DNA of 64,000 nt from Teichococcus aerophilus (GCF_014490485.1 NZ_JACTVA010000016.1:29957-93956); one strand, 5' to 3'; shown: positions 33,915 to 44,400, counted from the first letter of the stretch. Program-made: numbers and translations. Notes: generated by a model not told the origin, from the sequence alone.

Positions 33915-35066
33915 GTGACGGGCTTGCAGCTGAGGCGGCGCGGTTTGCTGGCGGGGTTGGCGGGGCTTTCCCCCGCGCTGGCCGCCGCGGCCCCTTCGCC
34001 CGCCGCGCCGCCGGCATGGGGCGGGATGGGGCAGGCGGCCGGGCGCGGCGGCATGGGCGGCCTGGCGGCGCAGCGCGGCATCCTGTTCGGCGCCACGCTG
34101 ACCCAGGGCCAGGTCGTGGAATCGGCCGAGATGGTGCGCATCGCCACGGAGGAGATGGCGATGCTGGTGCCCGGCTTCGAATTCAAATGGCCCGGTCTGC
34201 GCCCCGGCCCCTGGGAGTTCGACTTCACCGGCGCCGACGCCATGCTGACATTCGCCGAGGCACGGCAGCAGGCGGTGCGCGGCCACGCGCTGGTGTGGCA
34301 CGGCGCGCTGCCCGGCTGGTTCGGTGATGGCCCGGCCGACGCCATGGGCATGCGCACCCTGCTGCGCCACCACATTACCACCGTGGCCGGGCGCTATGCC
34401 GGCCGCATCCATTCCTGGGACGTGGTGAACGAACCGGTGGAGCCGTGGGACAACCGGCCGGACGGACTACGGGACTCACCCTTCTTGCGCCGGATGGGGT
34501 TGGACTACATCGACCTCGCCTTCCGCTGGGCGGCCGAGGCCGACCCCACCGCCCGGCTGGCGCTGAACGAATACGGGGTGGAGATGGCCACGCCGGAACA
34601 GGACGCCCGCCGCACCGCTTTGCTGAAACTCCTGGAGGGCATGCTGCGCCGGGGGGTGCCCGTGCACGCCCTGGGTATCCAGGCGCATCTGAGCGCCGCG
34701 GCGTGGCGGGACTTCGACCCGGCGGTGCTGCGCGGCTTCATCCGCCGCGTCGCCGCGCTGGGGCTGGAATGCTACGTGACCGAGCTGGACGTCACCGACC
34801 GCGGCCTGCCACCGGAGGTGGCGGTGCGCGACGCGGCGGTGGCGCACACCTACCGCACCTTCCTGGACGCCGCGCTGGCAGAGCCCAGCGTGACCCTGGT
34901 GGCGCTGTGGGGGATCAGCGACCGCTTCACCTGGATGAACGACAGCCGCTTCGCCCGGCGCGAAGACGGCCTGCCCACCCGCCCGCATCCGTTCGACCCA
35001 GCGTTCCAGCCCAAGCCGGCGTGGGGCGCAATCGGCGATGCCTTGCGCGGGGCGCCGCGCCGGTAG
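33915..35066 (+). CDS. Secreted GH10 glycoside hydrolase (endo-1,4-beta-xylanase family)
   Basis: This 383-residue enzyme begins with a GTG and a twin-arginine-like signal (RRRGLLAGLAG followed by an Ala-rich stretch), so it is probably exported folded. The GH10 barrel shows GHALVWHGALPGWF, the acid/base Glu in SWDVVNEPVEPWDN, and the nucleophile Glu in CYVTELDVTDRG. LWGISDRFTWMND comes near the end. GH10 enzymes cut beta-1,4-xylan and related chains. In an exopolysaccharide locus it may trim the bacterium's own polymer, which is inference. It is convergent with the next gene. Confidence 0.9.
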   Translation: MTGLQLRRRGLLAGLAGLSPALAAAAPSPAAPPAWGGMGQAAGRGGMGGLAAQRGILFGATLTQGQVVESAEMVRIATEEMAMLVPGFEFKWPGLRPGPWEFDFTGADAMLTFAEARQQAVRGHALVWHGALPGWFGDGPADAMGMRTLLRHHITTVAGRYAGRIHSWDVVNEPVEPWDNRPDGLRDSPFLRRMGLDYIDLAFRWAAEADPTARLALNEYGVEMATPEQDARRTALLKLLEGMLRRGVPVHALGIQAHLSAAAWRDFDPAVLRGFIRRVAALGLECYVTELDVTDRGLPPEVAVRDAAVAHTYRTFLDAALAEPSVTLVALWGISDRFTWMNDSRFARREDGLPTRPHPFDPAFQPKPAWGAIGDALRGAPRR

Positions 35067-35182
35067 GGGAAAGGGTCGGCTGGCCGGGGTGCGGCCGGTC
35101 GTTGCGCTTTCCTGAGGCCATGCCAGGGCTCCGCACCCTGCCAAGAGGCCGCTGTGTGGATAAGCTTGCCAGTGCCGTGTGG

Positions 35183-36997
35183 TCAGCGGCGGAGGGGGCC
35201 GGTAAGATCCTCGCCATTGATGCTCAGGGACGGGCCGTTGGCGGCGCTGTCGCCGCCCTGAAGCTGCGTCACCCGGCGGGAGCGCAGGCTGCGGCGAAGC
35301 GAGAGAGCCGATCCTTCCACAGTGGCGCTCAGGGACCAGGTGTCCCGGTCGGTGCTCTCCTGCACGGGAGCGGTGGCGACCTGCCGAACCCATTCAGCCT
35401 GCGTGCCGGCATCGCACCGCCCCGCGCGGGCCAGAAAGGCGATCTGCGACCGCTGGCTCTGCGGGTCTTGCGGGATGACCAGACGGAGCGCTTCCGGCAG
35501 GCCGCCTTCGCCGGTCAGCACGATCTGCCCCCGAGCATCGGCCCGGATGAAGCGGATGGCCGCACAGCGGTCACCATCACGCACGGCGAGGACGGAACGC
35601 CCGCTGCCTTGCAGGTCCTGCCCAGTGAAGCGCTGGCCATCCAGGGAAATGCTTTCCGCATCCCGGGGCACGAACAGGCTGGTGCTGAAGGCCGCGCCGC
35701 CCCGCTCGCGCTCCCGGGAGGGATTGAGGTCGAAGCTGCCGAGCACCCAACCATTCCGCTGCGCCATCCCGCCATTCAGCGGCGGATGCCAAACCTTATT
35801 GTGGCCGAAGCCGACCCGCATGCGTTCGCCGAGCGGGTTATCGCTTACCGTGGGCAGGAAGCTCATTGTGACGGAGCGGCGCATGTCGCGTCGCAGGTCG
35901 ATGGTAAAGACCTTGTCGGTCGAGCTCAGATTGCCGCCGCCGACCGAGCCGATGGCCACGCCGCCCTCGATGAACAGGTTGCGCGTCTGGCCTGCTTCCG
36001 TGCCCCAGCGCGCCAGGACGTTACGGGCCCGCCGCTGCGCGAGCGCGGCGATATCCGGGCTGACCCGGTAGCCCTGGGTGCCCATGTTCAGGAAGGCGAA
36101 GATCATTTCCGGGTTCAGGCGGGCCTGTTCGTCCACCGGCCGCCACCCCTCGGCGCCCAGATAAATGTTCAGCGGGCCCTCGCCGAAGACAAAATCCTCG
36201 TCGCGGCTATGGGGGCCGACCAGCTTTCCCTGCAGGGTGTGCGCGGCGATGTCGGACCAAAAGAAGTCCAGCATGCCGCGAAACATGTCCTTGTCCCGCG
36301 GCTCCGTCACGTAAAGGTAGCCAGCCACGAGCGAATTGAGGTCGGTCGCGTAGTAGACTGGGCTACCGAACTCGCGCACCCCGATAGTCCGCGCTGTTTC
36401 GCGCCAGGCTTCCAGCTTGGCGCGGCCGCGCCGGACCGCCGCATCGTCGCCTACGGCCTGACCGATCAGCAACGTGTTTACCGCGTTCATCAGATAAATG
36501 TTCGTGTAGGACACGGGTGGATTGTGCCCGGCCAGGGCCGGCAGCGCCGCCTTTGCCTGGCGGGAGAGCCTTTCGCGCAGATCGGCGGGCAATTGATCCG
36601 CGAACCCAAGCAGCAGTGGCCCCCAGGCCTGCGTGGTGAATTCGATGGCATTCGTATCGTCCACGCGCCGGGCACCGGGTTGAAGCCAGGGGAACTGCCC
36701 AGTGGCCGGATCCTGCGCAGCCAGGACTGGTTCCAGTAGACGGGCCGCCTTGGCCGGGTCCTTCTCGATAGCCAGGGCGATCAGTGCGGCATTGCTGAAG
36801 GTCCGCAAGGAGAGCTGTGCGCCGGGCCGTTCCGCAGAGCGCTGCGTTTGCGCCCCGGCGGTGGAAAGCTGCCGGGCCAACGCATCACGCGCTGAAGGTT
36901 CGAAAGCGACCGCAGTCAACGCCGGGGCGGCAAAGGCACCGGCCAGGGCAGCCAGGATGAGCGCGCGCCGCGAACGGGAAGACATCATGCCAGACAT
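35183..36997 (-). CDS. Secreted protein of unknown function, possibly alpha/alpha-toroid fold
   Basis: This roughly 604-residue exported protein has an N-terminal signal (SSRSRRALILAALAGAFAAP; the Arg pair may make it Tat-dependent). The first 330 residues are helix-rich with recurrent aromatic/Asn motifs (YTNIYLMNAVNTLLIGQ, VYYATDLNSLVAGYLYV). The C-terminal half looks beta-rich. This layout resembles polysaccharide lyases or heparinase-like enzymes, but no catalytic motif was recognised. The start at 36997 has GGAG nine bases upstream; 37006 and 37114 are alternatives. The context suggests a role on the exopolysaccharide. Confidence 0.5.
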   Translation of the reverse strand: MSGMMSSRSRRALILAALAGAFAAPALTAVAFEPSARDALARQLSTAGAQTQRSAERPGAQLSLRTFSNAALIALAIEKDPAKAARLLEPVLAAQDPATGQFPWLQPGARRVDDTNAIEFTTQAWGPLLLGFADQLPADLRERLSRQAKAALPALAGHNPPVSYTNIYLMNAVNTLLIGQAVGDDAAVRRGRAKLEAWRETARTIGVREFGSPVYYATDLNSLVAGYLYVTEPRDKDMFRGMLDFFWSDIAAHTLQGKLVGPHSRDEDFVFGEGPLNIYLGAEGWRPVDEQARLNPEMIFAFLNMGTQGYRVSPDIAALAQRRARNVLARWGTEAGQTRNLFIEGGVAIGSVGGGNLSSTDKVFTIDLRRDMRRSVTMSFLPTVSDNPLGERMRVGFGHNKVWHPPLNGGMAQRNGWVLGSFDLNPSRERERGGAAFSTSLFVPRDAESISLDGQRFTGQDLQGSGRSVLAVRDGDRCAAIRFIRADARGQIVLTGEGGLPEALRLVIPQDPQSQRSQIAFLARAGRCDAGTQAEWVRQVATAPVQESTDRDTWSLSATVEGSALSLRRSLRSRRVTQLQGGDSAANGPSLSINGEDLTGPLRR

Positions 36998-37190
36998 ACG
37001 TCGCATCTCCAGAAAAGGGAGTGGAGCCCCATAAGCACCTGCGGGCTGCCCGGCTGCCAACTTAGAGGCTGGCAGAACGGCCGTGACCTCAACTGATCCG
37101 GATGTGAATGCCATGTAAGGCCGCCGCGCCTCCCTGTGCGAGAGCGGGCGATGGCTGTTCCTCGCTGGATGCCGTGGCCAAGCCGCGCGT

Positions 37191-37235
37191 CCTGGAGCAT
37201 GCCTGCTGCGGTGAATGCAGCAGACATGCTCCAGG
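37191..37235. terminator. Long near-perfect hairpin, probable terminator or RNA structure
   Basis: The outer arms CCTGGAGCATG/CATGCTCCAGG (11 bp) and inner arms CTGCTGC/GCAGCAG (7 bp) are separated by a single C-A mismatch and enclose loop GGTGAAT. It lies about 58 bp past the stop of the leftward TPR gene, in the gap before the secreted-protein gene. There is no T tract on either side, so it may be an RNA-stabilising or factor-dependent end. Confidence 0.6.
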
Positions 37236-37292
37236 TTCCGCTAGGCCGCGTGACTCACGTTCCCGGTTGATCCAGCCGAAGACGATGACGCT

Positions 37293-39833
37293 TCAGACGG
37301 AGCCTGCCTGCTTGCGCAGCCGTTCCAAGTTCCGCTGGTGCTGCAGCACGGCCTTGTCGTCCGGTGCGATGGTCGTGGCGACGCGCAGTGCGCGGGCCGC
37401 ACCATCCAAATCCTTCTGCCGCAGCCTGAGTCCGGTGAGCAGATTGTAGGGCCGCAACAGGGAGGGCGAGAGCTCGATGGCCCGGCTGAGCCATTCCACA
37501 GCAGCATCCTGGTTGCCACGGCGTTCCTCGATCTGCGCCAGCCGGCACATCGCGTCGGCATCGGGCAGGTAGTCCAGCGCTTGGCGCAGCACGGCCTCGG
37601 CCTGGTCCAGATCACCTAGATTGAGGAACAGGCTGGAGAGCTCGCGGAAGGCGGACAGGTCGGCCGAGCCGGCTGCTACGCTGGAGGCCATTGCCTGACG
37701 GAGCCAGCGCTCGGCCTCGTCCGGGTCACCCTGACGGATAGCGATCTCGCCCATCCGCCGCTGCGCGCCCGGGTTGCCTGGGGCATGCTCGAGCGCCTTG
37801 GCATTCGTGGCTGCGGCGGCTTCCACGTCGCCCTGTCGCAGATATTGCGCGGCGAGGAAGCCGAGGGAGTTCGCGTCCTTCGGGTTCGCTTCCACCGCCT
37901 GACGGGCGAAATCCACGGCGGATTCCAGATCCCCCGTGCGGGCGAGGATGCCACTTAGCCGGCGCAGCGCCGCAACATCGGCTGGCGCCAGGGCCAGCGC
38001 CCGGCGCGCGGCGGCTTCGGCTTGCTCGATGTCGTCGGCGTTCAGGTAGAGGCTGGACAGATGCAGGTGGTTGCCGGGCGAGGCCGGTTCCGCGTCCACT
38101 GCGCGCTGGGCCAGCTCGAAGGCCCGTTCCGTCTCGCCCCTGCGTGCGGCGATGTCGCTGAGGCGTCGCAGCATGGCGGCGTTGGCGGGAGCTAGATTGA
38201 CGGCGCGTGAGGCCGCGGCCTCGGCTTCCCGCAGATCACCTTGCCGCAGGTGCAGCCCGGCAAGCTGGCTGTACGAGGCGGCCTCGGCTGGGTTTACCGC
38301 GATGGCCTGCTCCAGCAGGCTGAAGGCACGCTCGCGGTCCTCGCCCCGAAAGACGATGTCGCTCAACCGCCGCAGCGCCGTGGTGTCGGCTGGGGAGACC
38401 TCCAGCGCCAAGGCAGCGGCAGCCTCGGCCGCCTGCATGTCGCCGGCACGCAGATGCACGGATGAAAGGGTCAGATAGTTGGCCGGATGGTTGGGGTCCG
38501 CATCCAACGCCTGCTCCGCCAGTTCCAGTGCGCGGGTGAAATCGCCCTGCCGTGCCGCTAGGTCGCTAAGCCGCCGCAGAGAGGCTTGGTCGCCCGGCAC
38601 CAACTCCAGCGCCCGGGTCGCGCTGGTCCAGGCGGCATCCAGGTCCCCGGCCCTCACATGCAGTTCGGTCAGGAACAGATGGCTGGCAGGCAATAGCGGG
38701 TTGAGGGTGAGCACCTGCTCCGCCACGGTAAAGGCCTGCTCCGTCTCTCCCTTGCGGGAAAGGATGTCGGCGAGACGCCGCAGCATCACCGGGTTGGGCA
38801 TGAGTTCCGCTGCACGGCGGGCGGCGGAGGCCGCGGTTTCCCATTCGCCCTGTCGCATGTAGAGGGCGGCGACTTGGCTGTGGGACGCAGCCTCGGCGGG
38901 GTTCAGCACTAGGGCCTGCTCCAGCCAGGTCAGGGCCTGCTCGGCATCACCGCCCCGCAATGCGATATCGCTGAGCTGACGCAACACATAAGTATTATGG
39001 GGTGCTGCCTCCAGCGCCTTGCTGGCGGCCGCCGAAGCGGCAGCCAGGTCGGCGCGGCGCAGATGCACGGAGGAAAGCGCCAAGCCATTGGCTGGGTTCG
39101 TAGGGTCCGCTTGCATCGCCTGCTCGGCCAAAGCCAGGGCTTGGGTAAGGTCGCCTCGCCGCATGGCCAAGCCGCTCAACCGTCGCAGGGTGGCCGGGTC
39201 GGACGGCGCCAGCTCCAGCGCCCGCGACGCGATAGCCTCGGCGGCAGCAAGGTCGCCGTTGCGAAGGTGCAACTGAGAAAGAAACAGGTGGCTGCCTGGT
39301 GCCTGCGGCTCCAGCGTCAGGGCCTCCTGCGCTAGCGCGAAGGCACGGGGCAGGTCATCGCGGCTTGCGAGAATGCCACTGAGCCGGCGCAGGCGATTGG
39401 CATTGGTGGGTTTCAGCGCCACCAGCCGGGTCGCGGCGGCCTCGGCCTCCTCCAGGTTGTCCTGGCGCAGGTGGATGCGGGCCAGGGTGTCCAGTGCACC
39501 GGGCTCCTCCGGCTCGGCCGCCAGCAGCTCGGCCACCGCGGCGTGGGCGGCATCATAGGCGGCGCGCTGCAGGTGCAGCTCAGCCAACCGGCGCAGCAGC
39601 ACCGGCAAGCGGCCGGACTGGTCCAGCGCCTCGGTCAGGACGCGCTCCGCAGCTGCGAACTCACCTTGCGCGGCCAGGGTTCCCGCCAGGCGGGCGGAGG
39701 CCACAGCATCCTTGGGATCGTTGGCGATGTCCATGGTCTGCATATCCATGTTGTGAGCGGTTCCCAGGTCTTGGCGGCGCCGGCGCGCGGGCGCCGCATT
39801 CAGGGTCATGGCCATGTCAGACATGGGCGTCAT
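37293..39833 (-). CDS. Large tetratricopeptide-repeat protein
   Basis: This 846-residue protein is built almost entirely of about 23-24 TPR units of 34 residues from about residue 45 to the end. They have the pattern of LxxLHLRxGDLxAAExAxxRALEL recurring with a strict 102-bp period. There is no signal peptide and no catalytic domain. TPR arrays are protein-interaction scaffolds; here it probably organises the glycosyltransferases encoded just upstream. The start is uncertain: ATGs at 39833, 39824 and 39818 all overlap or abut the preceding gene's stop, suggesting translational coupling. Confidence 0.85.
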   Translation of the reverse strand: MTPMSDMAMTLNAAPARRRRQDLGTAHNMDMQTMDIANDPKDAVASARLAGTLAAQGEFAAAERVLTEALDQSGRLPVLLRRLAELHLQRAAYDAAHAAVAELLAAEPEEPGALDTLARIHLRQDNLEEAEAAATRLVALKPTNANRLRRLSGILASRDDLPRAFALAQEALTLEPQAPGSHLFLSQLHLRNGDLAAAEAIASRALELAPSDPATLRRLSGLAMRRGDLTQALALAEQAMQADPTNPANGLALSSVHLRRADLAAASAAASKALEAAPHNTYVLRQLSDIALRGGDAEQALTWLEQALVLNPAEAASHSQVAALYMRQGEWETAASAARRAAELMPNPVMLRRLADILSRKGETEQAFTVAEQVLTLNPLLPASHLFLTELHVRAGDLDAAWTSATRALELVPGDQASLRRLSDLAARQGDFTRALELAEQALDADPNHPANYLTLSSVHLRAGDMQAAEAAAALALEVSPADTTALRRLSDIVFRGEDRERAFSLLEQAIAVNPAEAASYSQLAGLHLRQGDLREAEAAASRAVNLAPANAAMLRRLSDIAARRGETERAFELAQRAVDAEPASPGNHLHLSSLYLNADDIEQAEAAARRALALAPADVAALRRLSGILARTGDLESAVDFARQAVEANPKDANSLGFLAAQYLRQGDVEAAAATNAKALEHAPGNPGAQRRMGEIAIRQGDPDEAERWLRQAMASSVAAGSADLSAFRELSSLFLNLGDLDQAEAVLRQALDYLPDADAMCRLAQIEERRGNQDAAVEWLSRAIELSPSLLRPYNLLTGLRLRQKDLDGAARALRVATTIAPDDKAVLQHQRNLERLRKQAGSV

Positions 39834-41334
39834 TCCGCGGCCCATGGTAGCAAAAGAGGCTGTGGTGGAAAGAGTGCGCGTAATCCGGCGCCTCCAGCAG
39901 CCGCACATGCGGCCACGGATTGCGCCGGATGCCGCACAGCGTGTAGCCGGCCATCCGCAGCCGGTTGAGCAGTTTCTTCACCGGGGCAGGGTCTTCCCCC
40001 GCCGTGTGGGAGACGTCCAGCACGATATAGGGCTTTTGCTGGGAGATGAGGTTGTACGCGCCTTCCAGCGCCGCACCGGCCTGGCCGGGAATGCCCAGCC
40101 GCAGCAGGTGCACCTTCGTGATGCCCTGGGCGGCGACATAGCCATCCAGCGTCACTACCGGCGTCGGCACGGCCGGGCCGTCCTCCCCGGCCGACGTATC
40201 CGGCTGCTGTACCGAGCCGACGCGGTTGGCCACCAGCGCCTCCGGCATGGCGAGGTTGCCGAGGCCCAGCATCTCCGCCTGCGCACGCAGCTTGCCGCGC
40301 GCCATGGGGGTGGAGCCGAAGGCATGCACCTGGCCGCCGGGCCCGACGCAGCGGCTGAGCAGCAGCGCCACCTGGCCGGCATCCTGCGCCACGTCCAGGC
40401 AGATCCAGCCCGGCCGCGCCAGCCCAGCCAGGATGGCATGTTCCGCCGCCTCCCGCTCCTTCGCCACGTTGGTCTGGGCGGAGAGCTGCTTCTTCACCGC
40501 CGCTGGCAGGGGTGGCGGCTCCGCCAGCGCCGCCAGGGCAGTGTCGACCTGCTGGCGTTCCAGCAGGGCGTGGAAGCCGCGCATCTCGGCCGCGCCCATG
40601 GCATGTGCCATCACGTTGCGGAATTCCTGCCGCACGCCGAACAGAAGCGTCTCCTGGATGGCGGAGACGTTCCACCAGTTGGTGTCGGTGAAGGACAGCC
40701 CGTAATCCGCCCTTAGGAAATGCGAGTTCTGCCCCTGGGCGAAGCCCAGATGCTGCACGGCGGAGTCCGGCAGGCAGAAGATCTCCCGCCCCGTGGCCAC
40801 CAGATGCTCGCAGATATCCCAGTCATAGCGGGGAGAGGGCTGCACATGCTCCAGCACCTCGGCCACCACGTCACGGGACCAGGCGGTGCCGGCGAAGCCG
40901 ACGGAGCGCTTGACCAGCAGCCCGTTCCGCAGAGTGCCGGGATGCGACGGCGCGTTGAGCAGGGAGAGCAGGCCATCCGTGCGCGGAAAGGCGGCCTGCA
41001 GCGTGGCGATCACGTCCTCGGCCACCAGCAGGTCGGAATCCAGGCAGACCAGGATGTCCTCCACCCGTTCCTCCCGGAAGACGCGCAACAATTCATGGGC
41101 GGCATAGTCGGCGCGCCCGGAATTCACCGGGCGGCGGATGAATTTGGCATGCGGAGGGAATAGCGGCCGCAGCGCATCGAGGTCGTAATCCGTGCTGGCG
41201 TCGTCGATTACCAGGATGGCCGCGTCCGCCACCCCCGCCGCGTGGGAGAGGGAGCGCGCGGCCAGGGCCACGATGTCCAGGCGGTTGAAGGTGGTGACAC
41301 CAAACAGAATGCGTGAGCCGCTCGCCAGAGCCAC
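39817..41334 (-). CDS. GT2 glycosyltransferase with degenerate FkbM-like C-terminal domain
   Basis: This 505-residue protein's N-terminal half (about 1-220) is a GT-A family 2 transferase. It has GVTTFNRLDIVALAARSL, ILVIDDASTDY, and the metal-binding LVCLDSDLLVAEDV. Residues about 290-500 resemble an FkbM-type methyltransferase (ICLDVAQDAGQVALLLSR, GPGGQVHAFGSTP). However, the SAM-binding glycine motif is altered (DVAQDAG where DVGANxG is expected), so activity is doubtful. It is third in the leftward heptose operon, 108 bp after the giant gene, and overlaps the TPR gene. Confidence 0.78.
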   Translation of the reverse strand: MALASGSRILFGVTTFNRLDIVALAARSLSHAAGVADAAILVIDDASTDYDLDALRPLFPPHAKFIRRPVNSGRADYAAHELLRVFREERVEDILVCLDSDLLVAEDVIATLQAAFPRTDGLLSLLNAPSHPGTLRNGLLVKRSVGFAGTAWSRDVVAEVLEHVQPSPRYDWDICEHLVATGREIFCLPDSAVQHLGFAQGQNSHFLRADYGLSFTDTNWWNVSAIQETLLFGVRQEFRNVMAHAMGAAEMRGFHALLERQQVDTALAALAEPPPLPAAVKKQLSAQTNVAKEREAAEHAILAGLARPGWICLDVAQDAGQVALLLSRCVGPGGQVHAFGSTPMARGKLRAQAEMLGLGNLAMPEALVANRVGSVQQPDTSAGEDGPAVPTPVVTLDGYVAAQGITKVHLLRLGIPGQAGAALEGAYNLISQQKPYIVLDVSHTAGEDPAPVKKLLNRLRMAGYTLCGIRRNPWPHVRLLEAPDYAHSFHHSLFCYHGPRNDAHV

Positions 41335-41442
41335 TATCCTTATGTCCTCAGCCGCAGCCTGTTACCGCCCGCAGCAGCGCCAGGCTGCTGAAAGCGGCTC
41401 CAGGTAAGCGCCAGATGGCTGGAGGACAATAACCTGCCTCGC

Positions 41443-44400
41443 TCAGTCGACCGTGACCGGTACGTTCTCGAGCTGGAGATAGGCCTTCTCACCATCCGGG
41501 CCTGTCGCTTTGTCCATGTGCTTTAGCACGTGGTCCAGCACCGGCACGAGGCCCACCGCGGCGATGCAGGTGCAGGTCGCGAAGCGTTCATCGAACTGGC
41601 AGGGGGCGCAGTCCTTCTTCAACTCGATGACGGAGCTGGTGGAGGAGAGCGGGCCGTTCTTCACCACCGAGGTCGGGCCGAAGATGGTGGTCAGCGGTAC
41701 GCCGAGTGCATCGGCGATGTGCATCAGGCCACTATCGTTACCGATGAAATAGGAGCACTGCGCGATGTTGCGCACCGATTCCATCAGCGGCGTGCCGGTG
41801 AGATCGATCGTGCCTTCGACATATTCGGAGGCGACGCCGAAGGAGGCGACCTGGTAACCGCGCTGCTGCAGCGCCGCCACCAGCTCCTTGTAATAGGGCC
41901 AGCGCTTGTTCAGCCAGCTGCCTTCCTCCCACTCCCCACCCTTGCCGCCGGAATGGATGCCGATGATGCCGTTCGGGATGGCCGCGCGGCTGGCATTGGC
42001 GACGAAGTACTTCGCCGCATCCGCCTTCTCATACGGCAGGCCCAGCAGCTCCCGCGCGCAGAACAGGTTGAACTCGGCCTCGTGGATCTCCTTCGTCATC
42101 TGGAAGACGAAATGGCGGCGGGCGGCGATCACTTGGTTCGAATTGAAGGAGGGAATGATGTCCCCGAAGGAGTGGGTGACATAGACGAGGTCATACTCCC
42201 TGTGCAGGACGTTCCGATCCAGCGGGAAGACCATGTTGACGTAGGGGGAGCCCGCGACCAGCACGCTGCAGCCCTTGAAGTCTTCCTTCACCACCACGTC
42301 CACCGGGCGGCCGTAATGCTCCGCCAGGCGGCGGATCAGCGGTGAGGTCTGCACGATGTTGCCAAGGCCGGCACCGACGGCGACGAGGATGCGCTTCTCG
42401 CCGAAGCGGATGATGCGGCGGATCCGCTCTGGTTGGCCAGCGAAGGCGTAGCGGGCGGAATTCTCCAGCGCCAGCTCGGTCCGGCGGCGGTAGTAGGCGG
42501 GATCGGTGAACAGCCGGTCCAGCTCCGCCGCCCAGGCATCGGCATCCTCCGGCAGGGCGCTGCCGGATTCGGTCAGCAGGTATGGCACGTTGCCGCGGTC
42601 CGAGCCGACCACGGGCAGGCCCAGCCGATGCGCCTCGATCACCACGCGGGAGAAGGTCTCGATAAAGGCGTAGCTGGGCACTAGCACGACCTTGGCCTTC
42701 GCATAGGCCTCCATCATGTCCGACACCTTGCCGGCGACAGTGATGTTGGTGACGCCGGCGCGCGCCACCTCCTCCTCCGCCTGCGCCACAGGGCTCTGGC
42801 TGGCCAGTACCAGGAAGCGCACATGCGGCACTCGCTTGGCCACTTCCAGGATCAGGTCAAAGCCCTTCTCCGGCCGCGCATTGACCAGCAGGGCGTATTC
42901 ACCATCGGTGATCGGCTGCACGTCGGTATCCGCCGTCAGCGAATAGACCAGCGGCGTACTGACGCCGAAATGCCGCCGCTTCATCTCTGCCGTGTAGTGG
43001 GAGTTGGAGTAGACGACGGTCGCCTGCTGCAGGATCGCGTTGAATTCCCGCTTCGGCACCGCGTTCTGGTCGATGTTCAGGTAGCCGCCGATCTCCTCGA
43101 ACATGTCGCGCCAGAAATGCGTGCCGTAGACCGTGGTCATGTGCAGGTATTTCAGTGGCGTCAGCACCTCGTATCCCAGGCCGCTCAGTACCTGGACCAC
43201 GCGCGGACGGCGCTTCAACGCATAGGCAAAGATGTCGCCTGGGAAGGGGCGGATCTGGGCGAAGCGCTGCTCGCCTTCCTGCCCTTCCACGGCGCCCGCG
43301 ACATCGCTGCGCATGCCGATGATGATCGGCTCGAAGCCCTCGCCGCGATAGACATGCGCCATGCCGCGCAGGAACTGCTCGCCGCCGCCATACAGCTCGA
43401 ACCCATGGCGGGAGATCAGGAAGACCTTGTCCGTCCCGCCTTCTCGCACTGCGCCCGGCGCCGGCAGGCGGTGCACCTGGCCCTGCGGGTCGACCGTCAC
43501 GGTCCGCAGCATCTCTTCATGCGCATCGATCAGCGCATGCACCGGCTGGCGCTCGATCAGCGCCATGTCGGAGAAGAAGTGCAACAATTCCCGCCGCATC
43601 ACCGTCAGCTGCGGCAGGCCGGCGGCATCGGTGAAGACGACGCGGCCGTGCATCTTCTCGATTCCGCGCAGACTGGCATTGAGCTGCGGGTCGGCCAGAA
43701 GGGCCATCAGCGCCGGCGCTGCCGAGGCCGGGGCCACAGCCATCCAGGGCGCTTCCGAGGCCTCGGTCAGCAACGGTTCCGCACCATCGCGGCCGCAGAG
43801 CAGGATGCGTTCGCCCACTGGGCCAGTGGGCGTAGCGATCCAGCCCTCATGCGCCTCGGGGATGGGGGAGAGGGCGGCGCGCAGCGCGGGCAGCTCTTCC
43901 TCCGCCGCGTGGAAGCACAGGGCGAGATGCGCGTCCGGCACATCGTCGCTCATCTCCCGCACCAGGGTGACGATCTGGCTGGCCTTCAGGTTCTTCGGCT
44001 CGACGCCCAGCGCCGCTTCCGCATCCTGGCGCGCCAGGTCGAACTGGTTGAGGGCGAGATGCAGCCGCGCACGGTCGATCCGGTAATTGACGCGCTTCGG
44101 CTCAAGCTCCACTGCGCGGGAGAGATGGACGAGGGCGGCGGCGACATCGTTGTTGCGCAGTTCCAGCTGTGAGAGACGGTAATGCGCCGGGTGGTAGGCC
44201 GGCCGCTTTGCCAGGGATTCCTCAAAAGACTGGCGCGCGCGTTCGGGCTGGCCGGTTTCCAGGCAAACGCGGCCGAACTCGAATAGCACATCCGGGTCCT
44301 CCGGATGCCGCTTGATCAGCTGGTCCGCAGCTTCCTTCGCCGGGGCGAATTGCCGCGCGGTCATGGCCTGGCGGATGAATTCCAGTGATGCGTAGAGATG

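Noticed and set aside
37293..39800. Regular 102-bp periodicity considered as a CRISPR or satellite array
   Set aside because: The period is exactly 34 codons in a single open frame and encodes TPR motifs with conserved hydrophobic positions.
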